Part shown: piece by piece, positions 11,014 through 22,493 of the stretch
How positions within the stretch are numbered: the stretch's first letter is position 1
Layout: the number at the start of each line of letters is the position of its first letter
From: Calcarisporiella thermophila CBS 279.70
Lineage: Eukaryota; Calcarisporiellomycota
Direction: 5' to 3'
Length of the DNA stretch: 64,000 nucleotides
Assembly (NCBI RefSeq): GCF_041956535.1
Contig: NW_027192196.1
Span: forward strand, 514,921-578,920
Program-made: the position numbers and the translations under genes
The notes under the pieces: generated by a model
Seen by the model: only the letters and a program-made list of their open reading frames with translations
What the model was told of the DNA's origin: nothing
Database searches by the model: none

Positions 11014-12051
11014 GGTGGAGTCGCAGGCTGGAAAGCAACAGAGATCAGATGAGCGGGGTTAAATAGAAGAGGCGGGAAGCAGAGCAGAGAGCGAAGAGGC
11101 AGAAGACGCGCCAAAGCGGGACAGGGAAATCTGGCGCGACGCAAGGGGAAGGTGGAGCGGGCAGTTTAGTAAACCTGAGGGGAAAATTTTTTTAAGGATA
11201 AATGAAGGAAGCGTGGCTCTATATGAGCTTTGAGTTTGCCACTCCTTGCTCAATTACATAACCCAGTCAACCTAATCGTTTGTGCATCGCTTGCGCATCG
11301 CCAACCCCATGCAATGTACAATTATGTGTTGAACAGGTTTATTCGCCAGTGTCGCCCCGACTCCCCCCTCCCGCCGCGCTCGTCTGGCGCCCCCTTCCTC
11401 GTCCACCCCCTTAGCCGCCCTCATCGCCGGCGCCCTCCGCGCCCCCCTTTGGCGCGCCGCTGGGCGAGGGAAATGACGTGGCGAACCCAGTGCTGTGCGG
11501 CCCTGCATCCGGGGACCAGGTTTAAGCTATGGAGCTCTTCTCACTAGACGTTAGTAACCAGCAGAGCTTTCCATTTCTATCCTTATTAATTAAGCGCTTT
11601 CCACTTCTCCCAGCTTCACTCATCTCCTTGCAACATTCCCGATGGCCTTTCTTCATTTCGACAGCAAAGCGGCACCATCGCCTTGGCAATGAGGGGGAGG
11701 CTGGGACCCATGTCGGTTCGATGGTGTGCCCCAAACCACAGCGTCCTCTTGTCCTAATACTCTCCTATGGCTCCAGCACTCGGGCTGGGACCCTTGTCTG
11801 AAAAGATATCCAAAAACACTCCCTGTCTTTCCCCTAGCATTTCTTCCAACCTACGCGCACGTCCACGACATCGCTCCGCTTATGAAACAAGGCAGTCTTC
11901 TGATAATCCGATTGGTATATTCTACCGAAGTCTGCAAGCAACTTCGAACATGATTAAATGAGGCTCGGGTGACTGCTTTTCCTCAACCTTGAATGGTCGC
12001 TCGCCAAGGATCTCTGGAATTCAGCGAGGGATTATTTCTTGGGGCGAGAAA
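11014..12051. other. divergent intergenic region with C-rich strand tract
   Basis: Shared upstream region of the minus-strand cold-shock gene and the plus-strand DHHC gene. From about 11340 to 11465 the plus strand is strongly C-rich and G-poor, with at least five runs of three or more C in a short space. Open frames across it (11230-11547 +, 11272-11508 -) are low-complexity translations of this tract and are not called. A TTG-initiated extension of the DHHC frame at 11989 is not used. Confidence 0.5.
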
Positions 12052-13321
12052 ATGGGGCGGCTCATCAAAGCGTTGGCCGTAGCGCTATTTATTCTATTTA
12101 TTTCGGGCACATCGCAAGTATACGTCTTATGGCCGTATTCTGAATGGGGTCTCAAATCTTTCGCCTTATACCTCTCCTTTAACGCATTGGTCATCTTGCT
12201 CTACGTCAATTTCTACCTTACCTACATAACGCCCTCCGGGCATCCCCCTGCTCAATGGGTAGGTCATCGCTATTGTGCAGTAGAGACGTCCGAAACGTGC
12301 ATGCTTAACTCAAATCTATGGCACAGAATCCTCATTGGACGGAGACCATTTCCTTAGCTACCCCGCGCCGAAAATTTCGATATTGCCGCACCTGTAATAG
12401 CTTTAAACCACCCCGAACTCATCACTGCCAGCACTGTAAGAAATGCATTCTCAAGATGGACCACCACTGTAACTAGATCTTTCTCTGTGTGACGGGGGCA
12501 ATCTCCGTGTCTAAGTTGTGTCATGCTTATGATGTAGGTCAGCTGATCGACAACTGCATCGGTTATCGAAATCTGGGGCACTTTGTTCGTTTCCTATTTT
12601 ACGCCGAGGTATCTTCCGTCTATTGCTTGGTTTTGATGGGCGCGTCGCTGTACGATACTCTCACAGGAATTAACAACCCAATGGTAACAACGGAGCTGCT
12701 TGGTTTCGAGAAGAGGCACCTCTTGACCCCTCCTCCTTAGAATCCTAGGATTCCTACATCCACGGCCCTGCTCTTTTCGGCCCTCAACTTCGCCCTGACT
12801 CTCTTCACCTCACTTTTAGCAGGAATGTTTCTTATTTCCCAGCTATTCTGTGTTCTTTCCAACACCACTACCATCGAATCGTGGGAGAAAGCCAAGGTGG
12901 ATAAATTAATCAGATCAAAGAGCATACCTCCGGTAATCAAAGCGCTCCTTGTCCCCTCTTTCAAAACATGCTTACCGCCTTCTTCTCGTAGACGAAATAT
13001 CCCTTCGATCTCGGAATTTACCGCAATCTCTGCTCGTTGCTTGGCCCTTCCCCCCTTTTTTGGTTGTTTCCCCAGCCGATGCTCGGGGACGGCCTCGCTT
13101 TCGGGTATGTGGACGGCACGGATCCATATGGATGGCCGCCCCGAAACCCGGAGGACCCGTCTCCGAGTTGGAGGGTCTATCGCGAGGATGGAGAGAGTTC
13201 GGATGACGAGGAAGAGAGGGAGGTGCTTGATTCGGAGCATGGCCCCATATCGGTCGTGGTGGTTCCCGAGAATGGATTTGGATTGAGAAAGGGGCGAGAG
13301 GGAAGGGCCAACGATGGCTGA
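12052..13321 (+). CDS. DHHC protein S-acyltransferase (Pfa4-like)
   Basis: Five exons (12052-12258, 12327-12468, 12538-12683, 12741-12932, 12992-13321) encode 338 residues with four hydrophobic helices (two before and two after the zinc-binding cysteine-rich domain). The domain reads [20 protein letters not shown], then [11 protein letters not shown]. This family transfers palmitate from an autoacylated DHHC cysteine to substrate cysteines, typically at the ER or Golgi. The last part contains [16 protein letters not shown] and [13 protein letters not shown], which resemble the C-terminal region of Pfa4-type enzymes, then an acidic tail. Odd feature: after the spliced DHHC cysteine the protein reads QLIDNCIG where nearly all family members have PW[VI]NNC. 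The intron there (12469-12537) splits the catalytic cysteine codon. The start is the first ATG in frame. Confidence 0.88.
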
Positions 13322-14529
13322 GATTCTTTGTAGTTCTTTCCCTATTTCATATTTCCAGTATACCCTGTTGTTTCTTTTATTTATTTGGAAAGAATGCCAT
13401 GGCTTGCCATTCAAGCGATAATATTATCTGCCTACGACAAGGGCGATATGCGTGGATCAGTCTACGATAAGGGCCGAAATGTTTTGACTTAGATCCATGC
13501 CCTTATCATTTGCATACACAATCAGGCTTATACCTCTCGTAATCTTAACACAGGGAGGAGCATCCAAATATTCAGGTCGGATATAGGGCGGTAACCGGTA
13601 GCTTCCCAACCTTTGCAGGGCGTTGCAAAGAGACGCAGCCATGGAGCAGGGAACTAAATCTGCATCGACCGATCTGCTTCCTGATAACCTTATATTCAGG
13701 AAAAACCCATCTTGGCCATGGATGCACGTGAAAAGAATAAAAGCAGCAGCCATAATGGGGGTATTGCGACCAGGGAAACAGGCGAGGGAGGAAGAGAGGG
13801 TGAAGGCGCCGGTTCTCATGCAATGGCTCCAAAATGGAATGGATGAAACCGTCTCCAATCCTCCGTCCTGTTATGAGAAAACGGCCTTCCCACTTGCGAC
13901 CTCTAGGGAAGGCGAATAAGATTTAATAGTTTTCTTGCTTAGATGAAGATGCAGGCGCTAGCTGAAATTCACGGTGCCCCTATTCCGTGTATATTGTGAA
14001 GACAGGGCGAGAACTGGTTTTTTTTTTTTTCATCCCGGCGACTTTGATCTTGTGATGCGCTAGCGTCTAGCCGTAAACCCTCCTTCTTGCCCTTGGCTAT
14101 TTTTAATCCGGAGTGATGGATTTCTACAAAGGGGCAGGCTTAAGACGGGTGATACCTCGCATGTGAAGCAGGTCTTGATCTCGGATAACGAGAACCGTTG
14201 AGGCATGACCTGCAACCCTTTTGATTGAGCAAGCCTCAATCGCACACCAGGAATTTTTGGGAAAAAAAAAAGCTTTCTTTTTATTTTTTCGTGCCCCTTC
14301 TTCACCATCCTCAACATTCTTGTTTCCTCCCCTTTGTTCCAAGTTCCCATGTGAGTATGCATTGCTGGACTAATCCCTCCCGCGTTCCTCTGCAGCAACT
14401 CTATCGCGCTACCCTGACGCGACTCTATCTAGTTGCTTACCGATTTAGACCCAATCTTCGTTATTAGTGCTAACTGTGGCAACTTACCTTTTTGGATAGT
14501 GTAATGTTCCAGGCACCTAACGCTACAGA
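13322..14529. other. intergenic, 5' flank of the SNF2 gene
   Basis: About 1.2 kb. It contains a minus-strand open frame described separately (13457-13858). From about 14225 onward it is pyrimidine-rich and probably includes the promoter and leader of the HLTF-like gene. A short near-duplicate (ctacgaYaagggc, with Y = c or t) occurs at about 13432 and 13463. Confidence 0.5.
13457..13858 (-). CDS. hypothetical ORF, 133 codons, unrecognised
   Basis: An uninterrupted minus-strand frame of 133 residues between two well-supported plus-strand genes. An internal methionine near 13747 would give a protein beginning with a short hydrophobic stretch (MAAAFILFTCIHG) that could be a weak signal sequence. 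No domain is recognised, and the opposite strand is also open over part of the span. It is kept only as a candidate because it is the longest frame in the interval. Confidence 0.25.
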   Translation of the reverse strand: METVSSIPFWSHCMRTGAFTLSSSLACFPGRNTPIMAAAFILFTCIHGQDGFFLNIRLSGSRSVDADLVPCSMAASLCNALQRLGSYRLPPYIRPEYLDAPPCVKITRGISLIVYANDKGMDLSQNISALIVD

Positions 14530-17500
14530 ATGACCGGTCAGCCTACCCGCGATCCGACCACCTGGTCTGGTCAACTACTCTCCGATGATCTCGCATTGAA
14601 TGGGGGCGATGGATTCGATAATTACATGTTTGACTCAGGATTGATTTCAGTTATGATTCCTACGAAAGACAACGCTTCTGCCGAATGGCACCAGCTCGAA
14701 TGCCCCTTGGGCATGTCTCCCACTGCGACATCCTTCCTCCAGCAGCCCCCTCTCCATCTTCATCAGCAGCAGCAGAACCCGCAACAGCACCTCCACCACC
14801 AGCACCCGCAACAAATACTACACCAGCAACCATCTCAGCAAAAACTGCATCACCCTCAAGCGCAACCCCAAGAACAACAACAAAAGCAACCACAGCAGCA
14901 GCAGTCACAACAACAGCAACCATTTGTTGAAATGGGAGAGCCGTTCCGACAGCCGTTGCATCCCGCAAGCCAATTGCAGCCGCACCAGGAGGCGACAGAA
15001 GGGGATGAACGTAGCCAACTTCCACCGAAACAAACGGAAAAGCGGCGCCGACTGAACGTGCCATCGCGCGAGATAGCGGACGCGACCTTGCAAAGTGCAT
15101 CCACGGCCTCATCTTCATCGACAACCCTAGGCGGCTACGGAGGTTCGCCTCCTAACCCTCGCGGGAACATGAACCACTTACGCCTTACACTCCAGGATGC
15201 TCTTATGAGCATGGGGGTGCATGGGAACGGCTACCCGGTCTCGCCCCGCCGCTCCTCGCTGCCATATGCCACTCACCACACCTCGCTCATGGGTGCTCTG
15301 TCGGGCACGGCTCAGATGCCAACCTCCCCCACCTCGATCTGGTCGCCCCGAAACTTCACTCCAGTCGTGAGTCCTCTACAAACCCCGCTCGAAACCCCCC
15401 AGCAGACCCCCCTCCACACCCCTGGACATACCCCATGCGCCACGCCGCCACAGCAGCTCTCGCCCCGCCTTCAGCCCATTTCGATCCCCTCAACTAGCTC
15501 GTCCGCTGGCCCATCGACCCCCAGCAACAGCCTTCCAAACAGCTTGCCGAGCGGAAGTCTTAGCGAGCTCTCCATCAGTGATACTCTCGCGGGGACCTCG
15601 CTGATGCCGAGTGGAGGCGGGAACATGGCGGCTGCGGCGAATGAGGATCTGCACCCTCGCTCTGATGATCCGCTGACTTGCGATGACGAGTTGGCGGCAA
15701 TGCATGCGCAGACGCCTATTTGCATTGGGATGATCTCCACCAACATTATTGGGGTGCAGAAGGTGCGCTTCAAGTTTGACGAAGGTAATGAGCCACTTAT
15801 TCTGCGATTCGATGGGTTTGGGCGAGGGAATGAAAACTATAGTGAGTGTGTTTTTTATAAGTCTTTGTGATCCTATTTTTTTTTCCTTTGAGTGGCCTAT
15901 GTTAACCTGGACGCCCGATCCCTCGTCTTAGCCATTCGGGTGTTCACCAAGGCTGGGAAGCAATTTGGATACGTCCCTTGGAATCCGGTTTCGAATACCC
16001 TCGGGCCCTTATACGATTCAGGGCTGGTGGTTCAATGGGACGCGTTCACGCCTAGAAACCGCCAAAATGTGAGAAACTTGATCTCCTTTTTCCGACCCCA
16101 ACGACACAAGCATAACCCCCTCTCTCTTCATTTTTCCCTTTTTCCCAACCTCCCCAGTGCACCGAGCCGCCTCTTAACCTGATCTTGGGCTGCCTGCCAG
16201 CCAATGTCGAAACGGTGGGCAATATTCTCGCCGAGAAAAGCTTGTACCTTCGAGACCCTCCCGTGAACGAGTTCCGGATGCGTTACCAAAACCCCCACAC
16301 CAATATTGCGCCCGTCCCGCGGCGCAACACCTTCAACTACGGCGCCACCTCTTGGATCCGTACGCCGCAACAGATGCAGCAAGACATCCAAGATTTGCTG
16401 AAGAGCGTCCCGTCCGAGCCAGTCGAGGTCTTCGATTCGTCCGAGATCAACACGAAAGATTTGCTTGTGCAGCTGCTTCCACACCAGCGTATGGGCGTAT
16501 CGTGGATGCTGGATCGGGAGAAGAAGTACTCTGGAGGGATCTTGGCTGACGATATGGGGCTCGGGAAGACGATCCAAACCATTGCCCTCGTTCTGTCGAA
16601 GCATGCGGAAAATGAAAGTCGCAGGACGACTCTGGTCATCGGGCCCCTCTCGCTGATGAAGCAATGGCAGAATGAGTTTGTGACCAAGGTCAAGCGCGGA
16701 ACCATCAAGGTCTACGTGCATCACGGCGCGAACCGACACAAAGGTAGGTGCTCGCTCTTTCTTCATTCAGATTGATAGAGGAGGCAATGAAACGTGTGAA
16801 ATTTTGCTTTCTGTTCCCCTCCCCCCCCCCCCCCTTCCCCTCATTCACCAAGACCCCGCTAAGCTGGCCCAGTATGACGTCGTCATCACCACCTACCAGG
16901 TGGTGTGTTCCGAGTGTCCCGAGGTTGCGGAGAAGAAAAAGCCCTCGAAAGACCGAGAGGTGCAAGCAAGCGAACTGGAAACCGGCGACACGGCTGGGGG
17001 CGAATTGGCTTCGGCGGATGGGCTTGGTCCACTGTTTAAAGTGAAATGGCATCGGGTCGTGCTTGGTATTCATGCTTGTTTTGTTTCTCCTGCGCTTTGA
17101 CGACTGATGGTTGATGTTTTGCGATTATGTCGGCAGATGAGGCGCATATGATTAAAAACCGCAACACGCGAGGAGCGATGGCTTGCCATGTGCTCGATGC
17201 GAAAATGCGATGGTGCCTGACGGGCACGCCAATTCAGGTAGAGTGGCAGCAAATAAACCTGCTAATTCATCTGCGATATGGAGGACTGACCGGGGCGTCT
17301 TTTCTTTTCCATCCCCCTGTAGAACAACGTCGAGGAGCTATACAGTTTATTCAAGTTCCTGCGGGCGAAGCCTTATGACGACTTCCACAAATTTAAGGAG
17401 ACCATCGCTCGTCCGATGCAAACAGGCAGTGCCCCGCAAGCGTTGGCGAAGCTCCAAGTGTTCCTCAAAACCCTCATGCTCCGCCGCACCAAGGCCGACG

Positions 17501-18760
17501 TCACCACTGCCGCCCCGGCCACCATGGCCACGGGGGGAACTCCCCAACCCTCCCTCCTCCACCTCACCCCCCGCAACATCGTCACCTGCACTGTGCGCTT
17601 TAGTACTCCAGAGCGCGAGTTTTATAATCTGCTGGAGCGCCGCACCCGAAGCACCCTCACCAGCTACCTCTCCACAGGCAAGGCAAACCACAACTATCTC
17701 AACATTTTGTGTCTGCTGCTGAGGCTGCGACAAGCGTGCAATCACCCACGCCTGGTACTCAAGGCGCTGGGCAGCGAGGACGACATCGACATCACCGTGG
17801 ACTCCACGTCCATCAATGGACTGTCACCCAACAGCCACTCGGTGCCGTCATTTTCGTTGGCAGAGCCCGGAGTCGGGGGCGGCGGAGCGGGCGCAGGAGC
17901 GGGAGCAGCCGTGGCGGATGTGGCCGTTGAGAAATTGCTGGGCAACACCAAGGTCAAGGGCTGTTCGATCTGCCTTGATCCACTGGCGGAGCCAACAATG
18001 CTCTATTGCCGAGAGTGCACGGACAAGTTTGTGAAATGGATCGGCAAATCCTCCTCGCTAGGGGCCAGTGATAAGATGGAGGCTGGAGGCGGGTTCCACA
18101 CCTCGACGAAGATCGAGAAAATGCTGGAGCTGTTGGATGAGACGCGGCGGCGGAGCCCTGGGGCAAAGACCATCGTATTTTCACAGGTAAGTTCTTGGTT
18201 GTGGCGGCATCCCATCCCCCTACTGACGTCTGATTTCCAACCCCTCAGTTCACTTCCATGCTCAACCTGCTCGAAGAGCCACTTACTTATCACGGATACA
18301 AGTTCTGTCGCTACGACGGAACCATGCCTAACCACCTCCGCGAGCGCAGCATAGAACTTCTGCAAACCGATCCCGACACGACCGTGATGCTCATTTCGCT
18401 CAAGTGCGGATCCCTAGGCCTAAATCTTAGCGCCGCCAACCACGTTATTCTTCTGGATGTCTGGTGGGTTGTCCTTTTCCTGGGCATGAAAGAGGCCATT
18501 AAGGCTGACCCGTGTGTGCTTTTGTTTTTCTCAGGTTCAATCCCGCCGTGGAGGATCAGGCCATCGATCGGGTGCACCGCATTGGCCAGACCCAGTCGGT
18601 GTTTGTCACCAAGCTGACCATCGAACACACCGTCGAGGACCGTATCAAGCTGTTGCAGGAACGCAAGCGCGAACTGATCAAGGGAGCTCTGGGCGAGAGC
18701 ACACAGTTGAAGCTTAACAAGCTTTCGCTGCAAGATATCCTCTATCTCTTCCGAGGCTGA
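14530..18760 (+). CDS. HLTF/Rad5-like SNF2 ATPase with HIRAN domain and truncated RING
   Basis: Eight exons (14530-15841, 15893-16068, 16158-16743, 16853-17065, 17137-17237, 17323-18186, 18249-18463, 18535-18760) give 1230 residues with consistent phases. The N-terminal 350 residues are disordered: a Gln/His/Pro tract near residues 75-140 and Thr-Pro repeats (about 280-310) that could be proline-directed kinase sites. A diverged HIRAN domain follows (STNIIGVQKVRF to GKQFGYVPWNP, LGPLYDSG), which in HLTF binds 3' ends of stalled forks. The ATPase has Walker A DDMGLGKT, motif II DEAH, motif III CLTGTPIQN, and the C-terminal lobe with VFSQFTSML, GSLGLNL and RVHRIGQ. The RING inserted between the lobes in Rad5/HLTF is reduced to four cysteines (17962-18018). 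Predicted role: post-replication repair or chromatin remodelling in the nucleus. Confidence 0.93.
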
Positions 18761-19693
18761 AGGGGAGGGCGAGGACTTGCCTTCTCTCTCTCTTCTCTCA
18801 AGAGTAAATATAGGAATAAAGCAGAAAGTAAAAATGGGCCTATACATAGTATGGTTATCGGGTATTTCTATTTCATTTTCTTTAAGCGTGTATATTGATT
18901 TTATATCCAGGTTTTTTATTATATACTTCGTATATTTATATATATATATCCATTAGTTTATATCTTCCAAGTTTATTATATGATATCCCATATGCTTGAC
19001 ATTGTCAACTTTTATTTGTATTTTCTTTATTTCTCCCTTATGCTACGGACAATTTTTTATCTTCTCTTCTATGGCTGCGTATATTATGCATTATAAGTTT
19101 ATATATATAGTGTATCATTTCACATGGGATGCATAGCTTCTCTTCGATTCTTCTTCCTTCTACCTATATATATGCGTTCATAAAATTTACTCTTTAGCGT
19201 ATATAGCTATTTCTTTGATGAGTGATCGCTTTCTACTTTTATTCGTTTGCCCGTTTCGCTCTGAATTTTTTTTTCCTCCGTTTCTTTTAATAATATGGAA
19301 GATTATCATTACAGTAAGTGGGATTCTTTTCTTATTGTTAAAGATCGATGAAATAGGTTCCACTCGAGGTTAGAGAATAATAAAAAGGTTACAACATACA
19401 TTTTCAAAAAATGCAGCGGAAAGGTCCTGTCAAAGTGCCGGTCTTATCAAAGATCCTCACCAAGAGAAAAAAAAAAAAGGTCAAGAGGATACGCGGCACG
19501 AGAATAGCCGTGAGCTCCTAATAAATATTAGAAAGGTAAAAAAAAAACGAATATATATGTATATATTTGTATTTGTATTTATATAAATTTATATATATAT
19601 ATATTTGCATGTAGGTGTATGTAAAAAAATGCAAAAGGGCTAAAAACTTGAGATCGTAACTAACCATGAAAATAAAAAAGTAAATTAAAACAA
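18761..19693. other. convergent AT-rich intergenic region
   Basis: Between the 3' ends of the SNF2 gene (+) and the kinase gene (-). It is very AT-rich with TATA-type microsatellites, for example around 18930-18950, 19100-19110 and 19550-19605. No gene is seen. Confidence 0.7.
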
Positions 19694-22493
19694 TCACCGG
19701 CCCACACGCTGTAGAAAGACTTCTCCTGGATTTCTAGTCTGATTCTCTATTGTCTTAGTGGCGCGGACAGGCGAAGTGTGGGTGCCCGGAATGGCCGCAA
19801 TTTGGTCAAAAGTGGAGAGGGGGGTGGAATTGGCAGAGGTGGTGGAGGGTGGGGAAAAATGGGTTCTATGCTCCATGGACACGGCAGAGGAGGTAGAAGG
19901 CTGTCTAGGATACTGGTAGGGGGAGGCGGAATTAGGGTATTGCGCAGAGTTGGTTGAGCCGGAGATTGGAGGCTTCCTTGAGTCTATGTGCTGGGCATTG
20001 ACAGTGTTCAGTAAATTTTGGCGGCTATAAGGGGCCGACGTGGAGGGTGTGGCAGGAGATGCAGACATCGAGCGCTCTAATTCTTCTGGACTTGGATATT
20101 TACGATGAAACGAATCCAGCGAGGAGGTTGGGGCAGCCATCTTGGCCATGCGTGTGAGGTCGCTAAAATCGACGGCGGGTCTGATCAGGTTATCGGTGGA
20201 ACGCAATCGCGGAGGTTTCACCGGGGGGACGGGTTTGCTCTTGGGAGGCTCTCTAAAGGAAGAGCCGATAGCAGGATTGTGGAGTGAAGAGGCAGGGGAA
20301 GACGGGCTGGGCCAGGTGAAATCGTCAAAAATATCCTTCGAGGGGGGGTTGGGAGGCGGGGCTCTAAAGTGGGCCGGGCCATTCAGTGGATTGAAAGCAT
20401 CCGATGAGGTGGAGCCGACCGTAGAAAGGGTTGCGTGTTGCGAGACTGGAGCCGTGAAGACTTCCGATGAGGTGGCCGAATACGGTGGTATAGGGGTGTC
20501 TGTGACAGAGGACTGGGATGGTGACGCTGCATTCGAGATTGAGGATGAGGACGTGGGGAATATCGCGGGGGCAGGGGAGGGCTCGGAAAACTCGTCACCC
20601 TGTAGTGACACTCTTTTCTGGTTGCGCGGGAGTGTGATTTTTATCTTAGGCTGGGCGGAATCCTCGGTGCACAGCGTCGAGAACGCAGAGGTAAGCAAAG
20701 TTGTGTCGACGGGCTTGTTGGCGGCCTGAGCTGATTTTGCACCCGTGGTTTGGCCAGAATGATCGGATTCCAACGCGCCAAATTCAACCGAGCCGAAAAG
20801 GTCTAAATTGGCCGACTTCTCTCTGTCCTGCCGTGTAGGTCGACCGCGGCGCATAGGCGGGATTTGGTTTGAAGTCTGAGGAAAAGCAGCGTGCTGCTGT
20901 AGGCCAATCGGCTGGTGTGTCCCGACTGACTGAGGCTGGCCATTCGCGATGGGCGTAAAGGAAATGATGGAGGCGCTGTCGGTTTGTTGAGTCTCCGGGG
21001 AATAGTTTTGATAAATCTGAGAGGAGCCATTAAAAATCGATAATGGGTATAGATGTTCTGTCTAGCAAAACAGCTCCAAATACTTACATTGTAGAGTGGA
21101 CATTCCAACCCGCGTAGCTTGAAAACATAGTTGGCAACCTCGTAAATTGTTGGGCGCCGTGCCCCGTCCTCACTCAGCATCCATACTGTACCGGTGGAAG
21201 CGGAGGTTATTAGCCAAGTGGATTCAGAAGAAAAAAAATTGCCAAGTATACCTATTAGCCGCAGTAGCTCCTTAGAGTAAGAGGGACCATCCGGAATAGT
21301 ATATCTAGCATTGAGAATAGCTAGCTGCCCTTGATCCTCGAATGGAGTTGTGTAGAAACATAGTTTATAGAGAAGCACGCCGAGGGCCCATATGTCTAAT
21401 TTGGGGGGGGGTCAAGCTAAAGCTTTACAGGGCACACGATCAAAACCAATCACCTGCTTTCTCGTTGATAGGCTTCTTCATGCAAAGGTCAACCATTTCC
21501 GGGGAACGATATTGCAAAGTTGTATGCTTTTGGATGTCTTCTTCCATGAGTTGTATGTCACGCAACGAACGAGAAACATTCGTTTGAGGGTTGATTGTAA
21601 TGCACGACCCGAAATCACAGAGTTTGTAGGTATCATTATGCCCTATAAGAATATTTTCGACCTGGAAAGAGAATGAGGAAGAAGCTTTAGAATGAGCATA
21701 AAAACTGGGCTATACCTTTAGGTCTCGGTGAAGAATAGGCGGATTGCAGTAGTGCATATGCGCGACAGCCTAGAACCGTCCAAAATAAAAAGTTTAGCAA
21801 ATAGGCGATAGGAAAAGTTACACGCAACATACTTCGCAAATATCCGAGAATATCTTTAATATCATTTGCTCTGTAAGACGTGCCTGAAGCCGACTGTTCA
21901 TGAGATCGATAACTCCACCTCCTTTTGATATAAATATACAGTTGAGTATAGGGGCACGGGCTATAAAATTATAATAAACACGCGAGTAAAACATTATAAA
22001 GAGACATTACCGGGACAAAACTCCATAAGAATGAATGCGACATATCCATTATGCATTGGCATGACTTGAGAATCAATATATGTTACAATGTTCTTATGTC
22101 CATTAAGTTGCTTCTGTAAAATGATTGGATCGGGTGTTAGAGCGACATCCAAACTGTTTGAATGAGCATATACGCAGGATTGAGAAAATTACCATAATAG
22201 AAATTTCTTTTTCCACATTCGCAAGTCCCTCAGCATCTCCTACAGCTATCCGCTTCAAAACTGCTTCTCTCATGGAACCATCCTCGAGATATACATGATA
22301 CACGTGGGCAAATCCACCTGGCATTTCATTTGGATGAGCGGGATTATCGATTTATTATCCATTTCACTTGACATTTTGGCCATGGACACTTACCTTCTGC
22401 TAGGTATCTCGAGATGGATACTCTATACTTGCCGATCCTGAGTTGGGTTCCAATGGTTAAATTCCCCAATGGAACAGAATTTGAAGCGTCCAT
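19694..22493 (-). CDS. Ark/Prk (NAK/AAK1) family serine/threonine kinase
   Basis: Multi-exon gene starting at 22493 (MDASNSVPLGNLTIG) and ending at 19694. The kinase domain occupies roughly the first 330 residues. Visible motifs: glycine loop AEGGFAHVYHV, catalytic lysine in EAVLKRIAV, NVEKEI, HRDLKVENILI split by an intron after the lysine, CDFGSC, and the activation segment HTTLQYRSPEM. The loop EEDIQKHTTLQYRSPEMVDL is diagnostic of the NAK family (yeast Ark1/Prk1/Akl1, animal AAK1/GAK), which phosphorylates endocytic adaptors and Pan1-type proteins at actin patches. The C-terminal half (one exon ending 19694) is Ser/Pro/Thr-rich and disordered, with proline clusters (PVPPVKPPRL) that could bind SH3 domains, as in yeast Prk1 with Abp1. 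Start chosen as the first ATG before the glycine loop. Confidence 0.92.

Noticed and set aside
11989-12051. N-terminal extension of the DHHC gene
   Set aside because: The frame upstream of 12052 begins with TTG and has no ATG; the ATG at 12052 directly precedes the first helix.
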